Positions 1 through 9,800 of a DNA stretch of 39,079 nucleotides are shown piece after piece; the first letter of the stretch is position 1; the number at the start of each line of letters is the position of its first letter. The position numbers were made by a program, and so were the translations under genes. Location of the stretch: NCBI GenBank assembly GCA_003223555.1, contig QHVM01000086.1:68596-107674 (forward strand), written 5' to 3'. The notes under the pieces are model-generated. The model was not told where the DNA came from and searched no databases. It worked only from the letters and a program-made list of their open reading frames with translations. This DNA is from Acidobacteriota bacterium (GTDB lineage Bacteria; Acidobacteriota; Vicinamibacteria; Fen-336).

Positions 1-3000
1 CTTGGCCAGCTCCCGGGTGCACGCTTCTCCCGCGGAGACGATCACGCGGAGGTCCGGGTAGGGCGCTTCCGGCAGGGCGGCCAGCGTGGAGGGGGGCAGC
101 GTGACGTGGGTGATGCGCTTGTCGATGAGCGTGGACGCGAGTCCCTCCCCGGCCCGGGAGGTCTCCTCCGTGGACAGCACGAGCCGGGCGCCGCTGCCCA
201 GCGACATCGCGATCTCCCAGGCCGAAGCGTCGAAGGAGAGCGAGGCGAACTGGAGCACCGCGCTCTCCGGCCCCAGGTCGAAGACCTGCTGCTGGACGGC
301 GGCGATGTTCGCCAGCCCGCGGTGCTCCAGCATCGCGCCCTTGGGCCGGCCCGTGGACCCGGAAGTGTAGATGACGTAGGCGAGGGAGCCGGGGGCCGGA
401 GGCGCGAGCGCCGGCGGATCGCCGCGGCTCGGGATCTCCTGGTCGAGCCAGACGGTGCGCCCGGCAAAGGCCGGCCGGGCCTCGACCGCGCGCACCGAGA
501 GCAGGAACGCCGCCTGGGAGTCCTCGAGCATGTGGTCGATCCGCGCCCGGGGATACTCGGGGTCGACCGGGACGTACGCGCCGCCCGCCTCCCACACGGC
601 GAGCACCGCCACGACGAGGTCGACCGACCTCGGGAGCGAGATGGCCACCCGCGTCTCCGGGCCCACGCCGAGCCCGGCCAGGTGGCGCGCCAGCCGGCTC
701 GCGCGCCGGCCCAGCTCGCCGTAGCTGAGCCTGACGTCGCCGCACTCGAGCGCGGTCGCGTCCGGATCACGCGCGACGTGGGCGTCGAACATCTCGATCA
801 CCGAGCGGGCGGCCTCCGGCGCGGCCGGACCGGCGGACCAACGGGCGAGCTGCGCGGCTTCGTCCTTGTCGACCACGGCCAGCTCGGGCAGGCGGCGATC
901 CGGGTGGTCGACCGCGTCGCGGAGAAGGACCGGGAGGTGCCGGGCCATCCGCTCGATGCGATCCCGGTCGAACAGCTCCGCGCTGTACTCGAGGAGCGCG
1001 ACCAGTCCGTCGGCGGTCTCCTGCATCGAGAGCGTGAGGTCGAACTTGGCGGTGACGCTGTCGAGCTCGAGCAGCTCCACGCTCAGGCCGTCGAGGGCGG
1101 GCGGGGAGAAGGGCGCGTTCTGGAGGACGAACATTGCCTGCACCAGCGGCTGGCGGTTGAGGCTGCGCTCGGGTCCGAGCGCCTCCACCAGCTTCTCGAA
1201 CGGCACGTCCTGCTCGGTATAGGCGTCGAGCGTCGTCCGCCGGACGCGCCCGAGCAGCTCGAGGAAGCTGGGATCGCCGGCCAGGTCCAGCCGGAGCGCA
1301 AGGGTGTTGACGAAGAGACCGATCAGCGGCTCGGTGGCGGCGCGGTTCCGGTTGGCCACCGCGGATCCCAGCACCAGGTCCTTCTGGCCGGAGAGGCGCG
1401 AGAGGTATGCCGAGAAGCCGGCCAGCAGCGTCATGTAGAGCGTGACGCCCTCGCGGCGGCTGAGCTCCTTGAGGCGCGCGGTCAGCCCCCGATCGACGGC
1501 GAACCGCACGAGGCCGCCCTTGAAGGAGGGCGCGGCCGGGCGAGGCCGATCGGCCGGCAGATCGAGCGAGGCCGGGGCGCCGGCCAGGCGGTCGGCGCAG
1601 GCGCGGATGGGCGCGGCGAGCGCGCCCTCCGCCAGGAGCTGCCGCTGCCAGATCGCGAAGTCCGCGTACTGGATCGGGAGCGCGGGCAGCACCGGCTCGC
1701 GCTGCGAGCGCAGCGCGTTGTAGCTGGCCGCGAGCTCGCGGGCGAAAACCCCCACGGACCAGCCGTCGGAGACGATGTGGTGCAGCGTCACCACCAGCAC
1801 GTGGTCGCCGTCCGCGATGCGGAGGAGGCGCGTGCGAAGGAGGGGGCCGCGAGCGAGGTCGAAGGGGCGGGAGACCTCCAGGCCCGCCTGCCGCTGGATC
1901 AGCTTCAGCAGATCCTCGTCGGTCGCCGCCGCCGGATGCACGAGGTCCTCGGGGGGCGGGAGGTCGATCGGCAGGTCCTCGGCGATCGACTGGACCGGCT
2001 GGTCTCCGCCGCTCGGAAAGCTGGTGCGCAGGGCCTCGTGGCGCCGGACGACGAGGTCCACGCTCTTGCGGAGCGCGTCCTGGTGGAGCGGGCCGCGCAG
2101 CCGGAGGACGAGCGGGATCACGTAGATCGGGGCGCGCGTCTCCTCGATGCGATCGAGGATCCACATCCTCTCCTGGGCCGAGGAGAGCGGGAGCGGGTCC
2201 TTCCGCTCCATGGGCGCCGTCAGGTCGCGGACGGCGGCCCCGGAGTGGGCGCGGAGCTGCTGCACCGCGGCGCCGAGCGCCCCCACCGTCGGGGCGTCGA
2301 AGAACGTGCGGAGGGGGAGATCGACGCCGAACACCGCGCGGATCCTCGACACCACCTGGGTGGCCAGGAGCGAGTGCCCGCCGAGGTCGAAGAAGCTCTC
2401 GTGAACGCCGACCCGCTCCGCGCCGAGCAGCTCGGCGAAGATGCTGGCCAGGATCTCCTCCTCGCCGGTCCGGGGATCCACGTAGGCGACGTCCATGTCG
2501 TGGGGAGCGGCGGGGATCGGGAGCGCGCGCCGGTCCACCTTGCCGTTGGCGGTCAGGGGGACCTTGTCGACGACCATGATGCTCGCCGGCACCATGTAGT
2601 CGGGGAGGCGCTCCTGCGCCCGCCGGCGGAGGTCGCTCTCCATCCGGCGCTCGAGCCGGCCGCGGAGCGGATCGTTCGCCCGCCGGTGCGAACGGCGCTC
2701 CGGCATCGCGCCGAAGAGCGCGACCGGCCCCGCCGGGAGGGCGGGAGCCGGCGGCCGGGGGCCCGCGCCGGGCGCCTGCGGCCGGGTGAAGACCGCGTCG
2801 AAGGAGCCGTCCGCGCCGCCGCGCGACCAATCGATCGCCACCTCGAGCGACAGCGCCTCCCCGAGCTGGTGGAGGGCCTCGGGATCGAGCCCGGGCTCCG
2901 GGTCGCTGACCGGGGACGAGCCGTCCCGATCGAGCACCCGCTTGCGGAGCGTCTCGAGGAAGCCGACCTGCGCCACGTCCTGATCGTGCAGCAGCGCCGC

Positions 3001-6000
3001 GGCCTCGATCGCGGCCTGGACGCGCGCGTTCCGGATGCCGCGGAGCCCGATGCGGCGGGCGCCTTCCGGGCCGAGACGAGCCCGCAGCTCGAGGAGGCTG
3101 AGGGTCCCGGGGCCCCATACCACGTCGGGCGCCGGCTGCGGCGGCGCGTCGAGGTGGAGGAGCACGTCGTAGCGGAAGCGGGTCAGCTCGTTCTTCGAGG
3201 CGCCCCGCTTCGGACGGACCTCGACGTGGGTGAGCCGCGGGATGCGCTGCCGCAGGGACCAGAAGAAGTCCGGATCGAGGACCAGCTCCTCCTCGCCGGC
3301 CATGCGGCGGGCGACGCGCTCCTTGAGCGCCCGGGGCTCGATCGTGCCCGAGCTCTGGGCGAGCAGGATCGAGGCATGGAACGCCTCCAGGAGCCGCAGG
3401 TTACGGATGTCGCCGACGAACATGAACCCGCCCGGGCTCACCCGCGCGGCGGCGGACGCCAGCACCCGGGCCAGGTACTCCGCGCTCGGGAAGTACTGGG
3501 CCACCGAGTTCAAGATCACCGCGTCGAAGCGCTGCCCGTCGAAGGGCATGGCGTCGAGCTGGTCCGCGGCGGCATGGAAGAGCCTCGCGTGGGCGAGTCC
3601 CGGGGTCCGTGAGGCGACCTTCCGGACCATGTCGACGACGACGCCCGAGACGTCCGTCCCCCAGTAGGCGGTCGTGGAGGGCGCGATGCGGGTGAGGAGC
3701 AGGCCGGTGCCGCATCCGATCTCGAGCACGCGCGACGGCGCCCGCTCGAGGACCTGCCGCACCGTGTGGTCGACCCACTCCTTCATCGCCTCCGCGCTCA
3801 GCGGAGCGCCGCTGTAGCTGCTGTTCCAGCCCGCGATGTTGAAGGCCGGGTCGGTCTCGGGCGCGTCCGCCGACTGCGCGTAGAGCTGGTCGTAGAGGTC
3901 CGTCCACTCCCCGATGTGCGTCTCGCCGATCCCCCCGCTCCCGCCGCCCGCCGCGCAGGAGAGGACCAGGTCCGACGCGCCTTCCTTGGGCACGACGTAG
4001 GCGACGATCCGCTTGTCGTCCTCGCTCCGCTCGTAGGTCGTCACGTAGGCTTCGGCCACCGCGGGGTGCTCCGCGATGAGCGCCTGGATCTCGCCCAGCT
4101 CGATGCGGAAGCCCCGGATCTTCACCTGGTCGTCGATGCGGCCGAGGTAGCTGTAGCCGCCGTCCGGCAGGCGGATCGCCAGGTCGCCGGAGCGATAGAG
4201 CCTCCGCCCGGGGGCGGCCGGATCGGGGATGAAGCGCTGGGCGGTCAGCTCGGGGCGCTTCAGGTAGCCCCTCGCGACGCCGGCCCCCCCGACGTACATC
4301 TCGCCCGGGACCCCGACCGGGACCGGCTGCCCGTGCTCGTCGAGCAGGCGCAGCTCGAGGTCCGGGATCGGGCGGCCGATCGGGCTCGCCGACGACGTCA
4401 GGTCCGCCTCGGTCACCCGGTGATAGGTGACGTGCACGGTCGTCTCGGTGATGCCGTACATGTTGACCAGGCGGGTGTCCGCGTCCGGATAGCGCTCGAA
4501 CCACGGGCGGACGGTCGCCGCGTCGAGCGCTTCGCCGCCGAAGATGATCCACCGGAGGCTCCGTCCGCCGGCCCCGTCCGCGATGGGGGGCGCGCGGAGG
4601 AGCGCGCGGAAGGCGGAGGGCGTCTGGTTCAGGACCGTCACCCGTTCGCGCGCGATCAGGTCGCCGAACGCGTCGGGCGACCGCGTCATCCAGTGGGGGA
4701 CCACGACCAGGCGTCCGCCGTAGAACAGCGGACCCCACAGCTCCCAGACCGAGAAGTCGAACGCCGCGGAGTGGAACAGCGTCCAGACGTCGCTCGGCCC
4801 GAAGTCGTAGAGGGGAGCCTCGGTGGTGGTGAACAGGCGCGTGGCGTTGTGGTGGGTGACGATCACGCCCTTCGGGCGCCCGGTGGAGCCGGACGTGTAG
4901 ATCACGTACGCGGCGTTGGCGGGCCCGAGGTCGGGGGCGGGGTTCGGCCCGCGCTCGGTTTCCTGCCACCGGAGCGCGTCCACGTAGATCGTGGGCACCA
5001 CGTCGGTGGGCAGCTCGCCCTTGCGCCGGGTCTCGGTCACCAGCGCGGAGACCTCGGCGTCCTCCAGGATGAGGGCCAGCCGCTCGCGGGGGGTCGCCGG
5101 GTCGAGCGGGACGTACGCTCCCCCCGCCTTGAGCACGCCCAGGATCGCGATCACCAGCTCCGCGCTGCGCTCGACGCAGACCCCCACCAGCGACTCGGGT
5201 CCGACCCCCCGGCTCCGCAGCTCGTGGCCGACGACGTTCGCGCGGGCGTTCAGCTCGGCGTAGCTCAGGTGCGCCTCGCCGAAGGTCAGCGCGACCGCGT
5301 CCGGGCTGCGCTCGACCTGCTTCTCGAACCAGGCGGTGATCGTGGTCCCGGCCTCCGCCGGCCCGGCCGTGGTCGGCGCGCGCACCTCCACCGGCTCCGC
5401 GAGGGCGAGGCCGGCGACCCTTTCGTCGGGCGCGCGCACCATCTCGGTGAGGAGCTTCTCGAGGTAGCCTCGCCACCGCCGCACCGTGGCGTCGTCGAAG
5501 AGATCGCGGTTGAATCGCAACGCGCCGGCGAAGGCGCCGCGCGCTTCCCACATCTCGAGCGTGAGATCGAACTGGCCTTCCTGGTCCTTGAGGGGGTAGG
5601 GCTCCAGCTCGACGTGGCCCCAGCGGATGCGGGCGTCCTCGTCGGGGGTGGCCCACAGGTCCATGGCCCCCCCGCCCTCGCGGGAGGACTGGAAGGTCAT
5701 GGAGGCCTGGAAGACCGGCGACAGTCCGGGGCGGCGGGGGACCTCGAGCCGCTCGACGAGGGATGCGAACGGAAAGTCCTGGTGCGAGAGCGCCTCGAAG
5801 ACCGTCTCGCGCATCCGCGCGACGAGGGTCCGCGTGGAGGGTGCCCCGGAGAGGTCCGCGCGCAGGGCGACGGGGTTCGCGAAGTAGCCCACCACGTCGT
5901 GCATTGCGGCGCCCGAGCGCCCGGTGGTGGGCGAGCCGATCAGGAGGTCGTCCTGCCTCGCGAGACGCCCGAGGAGCGCGGCGTACGCCGAGAGGAGCAC

Positions 6001-6840
6001 CACGAACGGCGTGGCTTGCTCGGCCTGGGCGAGGGCCTTGACGGCGCCCGTCAGCCCGGCATCGAGCTTGACGGGGACGGCTCCGCTCCGGTTCTCGGCC
6101 AGCGCCGAACGGCTTCGATCGGCGGGCAGGGAGAGCAGCGGCAACTCGCCCGAGAGCTTCCTCTGCCAGTAGTCCCAGTGCGCTCGCCCCGCCGGGCTCA
6201 CCAGCAGCTCGTTCTGCCGCGCGACGAAATCGGGGTAGCTGCCGGTGACCGGCGGCAGCGACGGTGCCGCCCCCTTCGACAGCGCCATGTAGAGCTGGCT
6301 CAGCTCCCGCTGGAGGATCCCCGCCGACCACCCGTCGTAGACGATGTGATGGGCCGTGATCAGCAGGACGTGGTCGTCCAGCCCCGCGGTGAAAAGGTCG
6401 CCCCGGAGCAGCGGACCGCGCTCGAGTGAGAACGGCCGGCGGTAGGCGCGGACCACCGCGGCGTGGAGCTGTTCCTCGCTCCAGCCCTTCGCGTCGGCGT
6501 GGGCGAAGTGCGGCTCCAGGGCGGGATGGACCGTCTGGAGGAGCTGCCCGTCGGCGGTGGTGGAGAACGTGGTCCGCAGGCTCGGGTGGCGGGCGGCGAC
6601 CATCTCGAACGCCCGCTTGAGCGCCCCGGCGTCGACCTCGGAGCGGATGCGGAGAGCGAACGGGGTGTTGTACGCGGCCCCCTCGGGATCCTGCTGGTGG
6701 AGCAGCCAGAGCGCCTTCTGCCCCGAGGTGAGAGGGAAGATGCGGGGTGCACCCTGGCCGGACCTGGCGAGGAGCTCGGCGAGCAGCCGGCGCTTCTCGT
6801 CGGGCGAGAGGCCGGCCAGGTCGGTGGGGAGAGAGGTCAG
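1..6840 (-). CDS. Non-ribosomal peptide synthetase, C-A-NMT-PCP-C-A..., partial (C-terminus off the left edge)
   Basis: Visible 2280 codons, open to the window edge. Domains: short N-terminal linker (1-30); condensation domain with HHIVYDG at 164-170; adenylation domain with TSGSTGRPKG at 649-658; an N-methyltransferase inserted after A8, with SAM motif VLEIGCGTG at 1038-1046; A10 with NGK (Lys1434); carrier domain with LGGHSLL (Ser1490); second condensation domain with HHIVSDG at 1687-1693; second adenylation domain with TSGSTG at 2159, cut after core A4. The first specificity code, read by eye against GrsA, is D695 F696 W699 N738 I766 G768 M794 V802 H803 K1434, the known threonine code, so N-methyl-threonine is the likely unit. 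The second reads D-A-W-T-V-A as far as visible, Phe-like. The first ATG is Met80, inside the C domain, and no ATG, GTG or TTG occurs in frame before it for over 200 nt. I place the start at CTG 6840-6838, overlapping the PKS stop as CTGA. No thioesterase is visible. Confidence 0.95.
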   Translation of the reverse strand, partial: MTSLPTDLAGLSPDEKRRLLAELLARSGQGAPRIFPLTSGQKALWLLHQQDPEGAAYNTPFALRIRSEVDAGALKRAFEMVAARHPSLRTTFSTTADGQLLQTVHPALEPHFAHADAKGWSEEQLHAAVVRAYRRPFSLERGPLLRGDLFTAGLDDHVLLITAHHIVYDGWSAGILQRELSQLYMALSKGAAPSLPPVTGSYPDFVARQNELLVSPAGRAHWDYWQRKLSGELPLLSLPADRSRSALAENRSGAVPVKLDAGLTGAVKALAQAEQATPFVVLLSAYAALLGRLARQDDLLIGSPTTGRSGAAMHDVVGYFANPVALRADLSGAPSTRTLVARMRETVFEALSHQDFPFASLVERLEVPRRPGLSPVFQASMTFQSSREGGGAMDLWATPDEDARIRWGHVELEPYPLKDQEGQFDLTLEMWEARGAFAGALRFNRDLFDDATVRRWRGYLEKLLTEMVRAPDERVAGLALAEPVEVRAPTTAGPAEAGTTITAWFEKQVERSPDAVALTFGEAHLSYAELNARANVVGHELRSRGVGPESLVGVCVERSAELVIAILGVLKAGGAYVPLDPATPRERLALILEDAEVSALVTETRRKGELPTDVVPTIYVDALRWQETERGPNPAPDLGPANAAYVIYTSGSTGRPKGVIVTHHNATRLFTTTEAPLYDFGPSDVWTLFHSAAFDFSVWELWGPLFYGGRLVVVPHWMTRSPDAFGDLIARERVTVLNQTPSAFRALLRAPPIADGAGGRSLRWIIFGGEALDAATVRPWFERYPDADTRLVNMYGITETTVHVTYHRVTEADLTSSASPIGRPIPDLELRLLDEHGQPVPVGVPGEMYVGGAGVARGYLKRPELTAQRFIPDPAAPGRRLYRSGDLAIRLPDGGYSYLGRIDDQVKIRGFRIELGEIQALIAEHPAVAEAYVTTYERSEDDKRIVAYVVPKEGASDLVLSCAAGGGSGGIGETHIGEWTDLYDQLYAQSADAPETDPAFNIAGWNSSYSGAPLSAEAMKEWVDHTVRQVLERAPSRVLEIGCGTGLLLTRIAPSTTAYWGTDVSGVVVDMVRKVASRTPGLAHARLFHAAADQLDAMPFDGQRFDAVILNSVAQYFPSAEYLARVLASAAARVSPGGFMFVGDIRNLRLLEAFHASILLAQSSGTIEPRALKERVARRMAGEEELVLDPDFFWSLRQRIPRLTHVEVRPKRGASKNELTRFRYDVLLHLDAPPQPAPDVVWGPGTLSLLELRARLGPEGARRIGLRGIRNARVQAAIEAAALLHDQDVAQVGFLETLRKRVLDRDGSSPVSDPEPGLDPEALHQLGEALSLEVAIDWSRGGADGSFDAVFTRPQAPGAGPRPPAPALPAGPVALFGAMPERRSHRRANDPLRGRLERRMESDLRRRAQERLPDYMVPASIMVVDKVPLTANGKVDRRALPIPAAPHDMDVAYVDPRTGEEEILASIFAELLGAERVGVHESFFDLGGHSLLATQVVSRIRAVFGVDLPLRTFFDAPTVGALGAAVQQLRAHSGAAVRDLTAPMERKDPLPLSSAQERMWILDRIEETRAPIYVIPLVLRLRGPLHQDALRKSVDLVVRRHEALRTSFPSGGDQPVQSIAEDLPIDLPPPEDLVHPAAATDEDLLKLIQRQAGLEVSRPFDLARGPLLRTRLLRIADGDHVLVVTLHHIVSDGWSVGVFARELAASYNALRSQREPVLPALPIQYADFAIWQRQLLAEGALAAPIRACADRLAGAPASLDLPADRPRPAAPSFKGGLVRFAVDRGLTARLKELSRREGVTLYMTLLAGFSAYLSRLSGQKDLVLGSAVANRNRAATEPLIGLFVNTLALRLDLAGDPSFLELLGRVRRTTLDAYTEQDVPFEKLVEALGPERSLNRQPLVQAMFVLQNAPFSPPALDGLSVELLELDSVTAKFDLTLSMQETADGLVALLEYSAELFDRDRIERMARHLPVLLRDAVDHPDRRLPELAVVDKDEAAQLARWSAGPAAPEAARSVIEMFDAHVARDPDATALECGDVRLSYGELGRRASRLARHLAGLGVGPETRVAISLPRSVDLVVAVLAVWEAGGAYVPVDPEYPRARIDHMLEDSQAAFLLSVRAVEARPAFAGRTVWLDQEIPSRGDPPALAPPAPGSLAYVIYTSGSTGRPKGAMLEHRGLANIAAVQQQVFDLGPESAVLQFASLSFDASAWEIAMSLGSGARLVLSTEETSRAGEGLASTLIDKRITHVTLPPSTLAALPEAPYPDLRVIVSAGEACTRELAK

Positions 6841-9800
6841 GGCGCCGCCTCCTTCGGCGCCTTCTCGGCCTCGAGCATGGCGCGGAGGATCGAGTCCACC
6901 TCGCTCTCGGACAGGTTGCTCACCTGCCGCTCGATCTGGGCCTTGGCGGTGTCGGCCGCCGGCGCCGGGGCCGCCGCGGCCCCGCCCTCGAGCCTCGTCG
7001 ACAAGCTCAGCGCAACCTGGACCAGGCTTCCCGCGCGGAGGAGGTCCAGGGCCGGGATCTCGACCCCGAGCGCCTCGCGGATGGTGCCCTGGACCTGCAT
7101 CGACAGGAGCGAGTCCACGCCGAGCGCGGACAGCGATTTCTCGGGATCCACGCGCTCGAGCGGGAGCTGGAGGATGTGGGCCAGGCGCTCCGAGAGGAAG
7201 CGGGCGATCTCGCCCTGCCTGGCCTCGGGGGCGAGGCTCGACAAGTGATGGCGGAGCTGCTCCGCCTCGCTCCTGGCCGCGCCCGCGTCGTCGCCGACGA
7301 GGTGGGCGGTCCGGGGAGACCGGCCGAGGTGAGGCGCCGCCCGCCCGAGCGTGGGCCAGGCGACGTCCATGATCCCGATCTCATGCGTCCGGACCCGGAG
7401 CACCCGCCCGAGCGCCGCCAGCGCGGAGGCGGGCGGCATCGCCCGGAGGCCGAGCGACTCGAGATAGGCGCGCACCGACTGGTCCCCCGCCATCCCGATC
7501 TCTCCGAGCACACCCCAGTGGATGCTCGTTCCGGCCAGCCCGAGGGCGGCGCGGTGCTCCGCGAGCGCGTCGAGGAACGCGTTGGCGGCGACGTAGTTGC
7601 CCTGCCGCGGGTTTCCGATCAGCGCCGAGACCGAGGAGAAGAGGACGAAGAAGTCGAGCGGCCGGTCCCTGGTGAGGACGTGGAGGACCCACGCGCCGCC
7701 CGCCTTGGGGGCCATGACCCGCCGGATCCGGTCGAGGTCGAGATCGGCCAGCGGCGCGTCCTCGAGCACCGCCGCGGTGTGGAACACGCCCCGGAGGGGA
7801 GCATGCTCGCGGTCGATCCGCGCGAGCACGGCGCCCATGTCGTCCTCGTTGCTGACGTCCGCCGCCACCGCGATGACGCGCGCACCCGCCGCTTCCAGCT
7901 CCCCGACCAGCTCCCTGGCTTCCGGGGTGGAGGCGCCCTTCCGTCCGGTGAGAACCAGGTGCCGCGCGCCCTCCGCGACCATCCAGCGGGCGAGGGCGAG
8001 GCCGAAGCCGCCGAAGCCGCCGGTGACGAGATACGTCGCGTTCGCGTCGAACAGGCGCTCGTCCGCCGCCGGCGCGAGCGAAGCCGGCTCGCTGCCCGCG
8101 AAGGCGAGCGTGAGGCGGGCGATGCCGTCCTGCCGCGCGCGCTCGGAAAGCCAGCGCAGCCCGTCGGTCGCGCGAGCGGCCGGGAGACCGTCCGCGGGCA
8201 GCTCGGGGAGGCGCTCGAAGCGCTCCAGGACGGCCTGGAGCCGCGCGACCGCCTCCTGGGGACGCTGCTGCAGCAGGGCCGCGACGTCGACCCGCGAGCA
8301 GGATGCGCCCCGCGACCAGGCGGCGGCGAAGAGGCCCTCCACGGGCGCCAGCGGGCCGGCGTCGACGAAGCGGCCGAACGGCCCGAGGACGCCGGCGATG
8401 GTGGGCTCCGGATCGAGCGACGCGTTCACCAGCACGTCGACGCCGCCCCCGCCGGCCCACTCCATGATCTCCTCGGCCAGGGCGGGAGACCGCCGGTCGA
8501 ACGCGCGGATGCCGTCGGGCGCCGCGTCGACCGCCGGATCGAGGACGGCCGCGACCTGCGCGCCGGCCGCGCGTCCCACCTCGATCGTGGCCAGGCCGAT
8601 CCCGCCGGCATTCCCGAGCACCAGGAGCCGCTCCGAGCCGAGGATCCGGCCGTGCGCGTGGAGCGCGCACTCGGCGGCCAGGAACGGGAGCAAGCGACCG
8701 TGGGACGCCCCGGCCATCACGAGGTCGCGTCCGAGGCGAAGGATCACATGGGTGCCGATCGCCACCGGCGCTCGTCCGAGCAGCGCGTGCACGGGCTGGC
8801 CGGCTGCGTATCCCGCGACGTCCTCGCCGAGCGAGGCGATCACGCCCCCCAGCTCGACCGGCCAGGGTGCGGCGGTGGAGCGCCGGCCTCGAGTCGCGGT
8901 CCCGCGGGTCAGCGTGGCGCGGTCGACCTCGACCTCGATCTCGCCGCGTCCGGGCGGACGTCGCGACGCGCGCCGGGGCCGCCGCTCGGAGCCGTCGAGG
9001 GCAACCTCGAAGTACCGGCGGGCCTCCTTCGTCGCCGCCGCGGCGGAGGCCGCTTCGGACTGCTCCTCCCACGCCGGGATCGGCTTGGCGCGCAGGCGGC
9101 GGACGAGCCTGCGCTGGCCGCGGAGCGCGACCTCGTCCTCGGCGCTGCCGGAGAGCAGCTCGCGCGCGAGGCGCTCGACGGTCGCCGCCTCGGAGGGGGA
9201 CGCGTCCCGGGGCAGGTCGATGGTGCGCGTCCGGAGATGGGGCAGCTCGGCGGGCACCACCCGCGCCAGGCCGATCAGCGGCGACGCGGACAGCGATGAC
9301 ACCGTGTCGCCCGGGACGGCGCGCTCGGCGTCGCGGGTCACGACGTAGATCGAAGCGTCTCCACCTGGCGCCATGGCCGTGACCACGCGCAGGAGCGCGT
9401 GGGTGTCGTCCGAGCCGACGCGGTCGCTCGAGCCCGCCTCCCGCAGCCCGAAGAGGTACGCGACGCTCGCGAACCGCGAGCGGTCGAGCGCGGCGAACAG
9501 GCGGGCGGCGTCGTCGGCGCTGCCGGGCCGGACCCGGAAGCTCGTCTTCGACTCCTGGACGAACGAGTCGCCGCGGGTCACCTGGGCCAGGTGCTGCACG
9601 CCCGAACGCTGGAGCGCACGGGCCAGCTCGGCCCCGATCCCGCCCTCGTCGGCGAACAGCACCCAGCCGCCGGGCGTCGTGGCCGGACCTGGAGGCGCCT
9701 CGTCGGGCGGCGCGTCCTCGAACACATGCTCGTAGGTCCAGTCGTAGAAGGCCGGCCTCGGGGACGTCTCCTCGTGATCGGCGAGCGCGGCGCACTCGAC

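Noticed and set aside
767-6331. Minus-strand open frames 767-3118 and 3401-6331 as NRPS genes
   Set aside because: They lie in the wrong minus frame. The frame ending at position 1 shows all A, C, MT and PCP motifs without a stop.
6837-6840. PKS and NRPS as a single protein split by a sequencing frameshift
   Set aside because: The NRPS begins with a typical stand-alone linker (L-A-G-L-S-P-D-E-K-R-R-L-L) and a perfect Shine-Dalgarno, and the PKS has a normal end after its ACP. Two proteins are more likely, though read checks would settle it.
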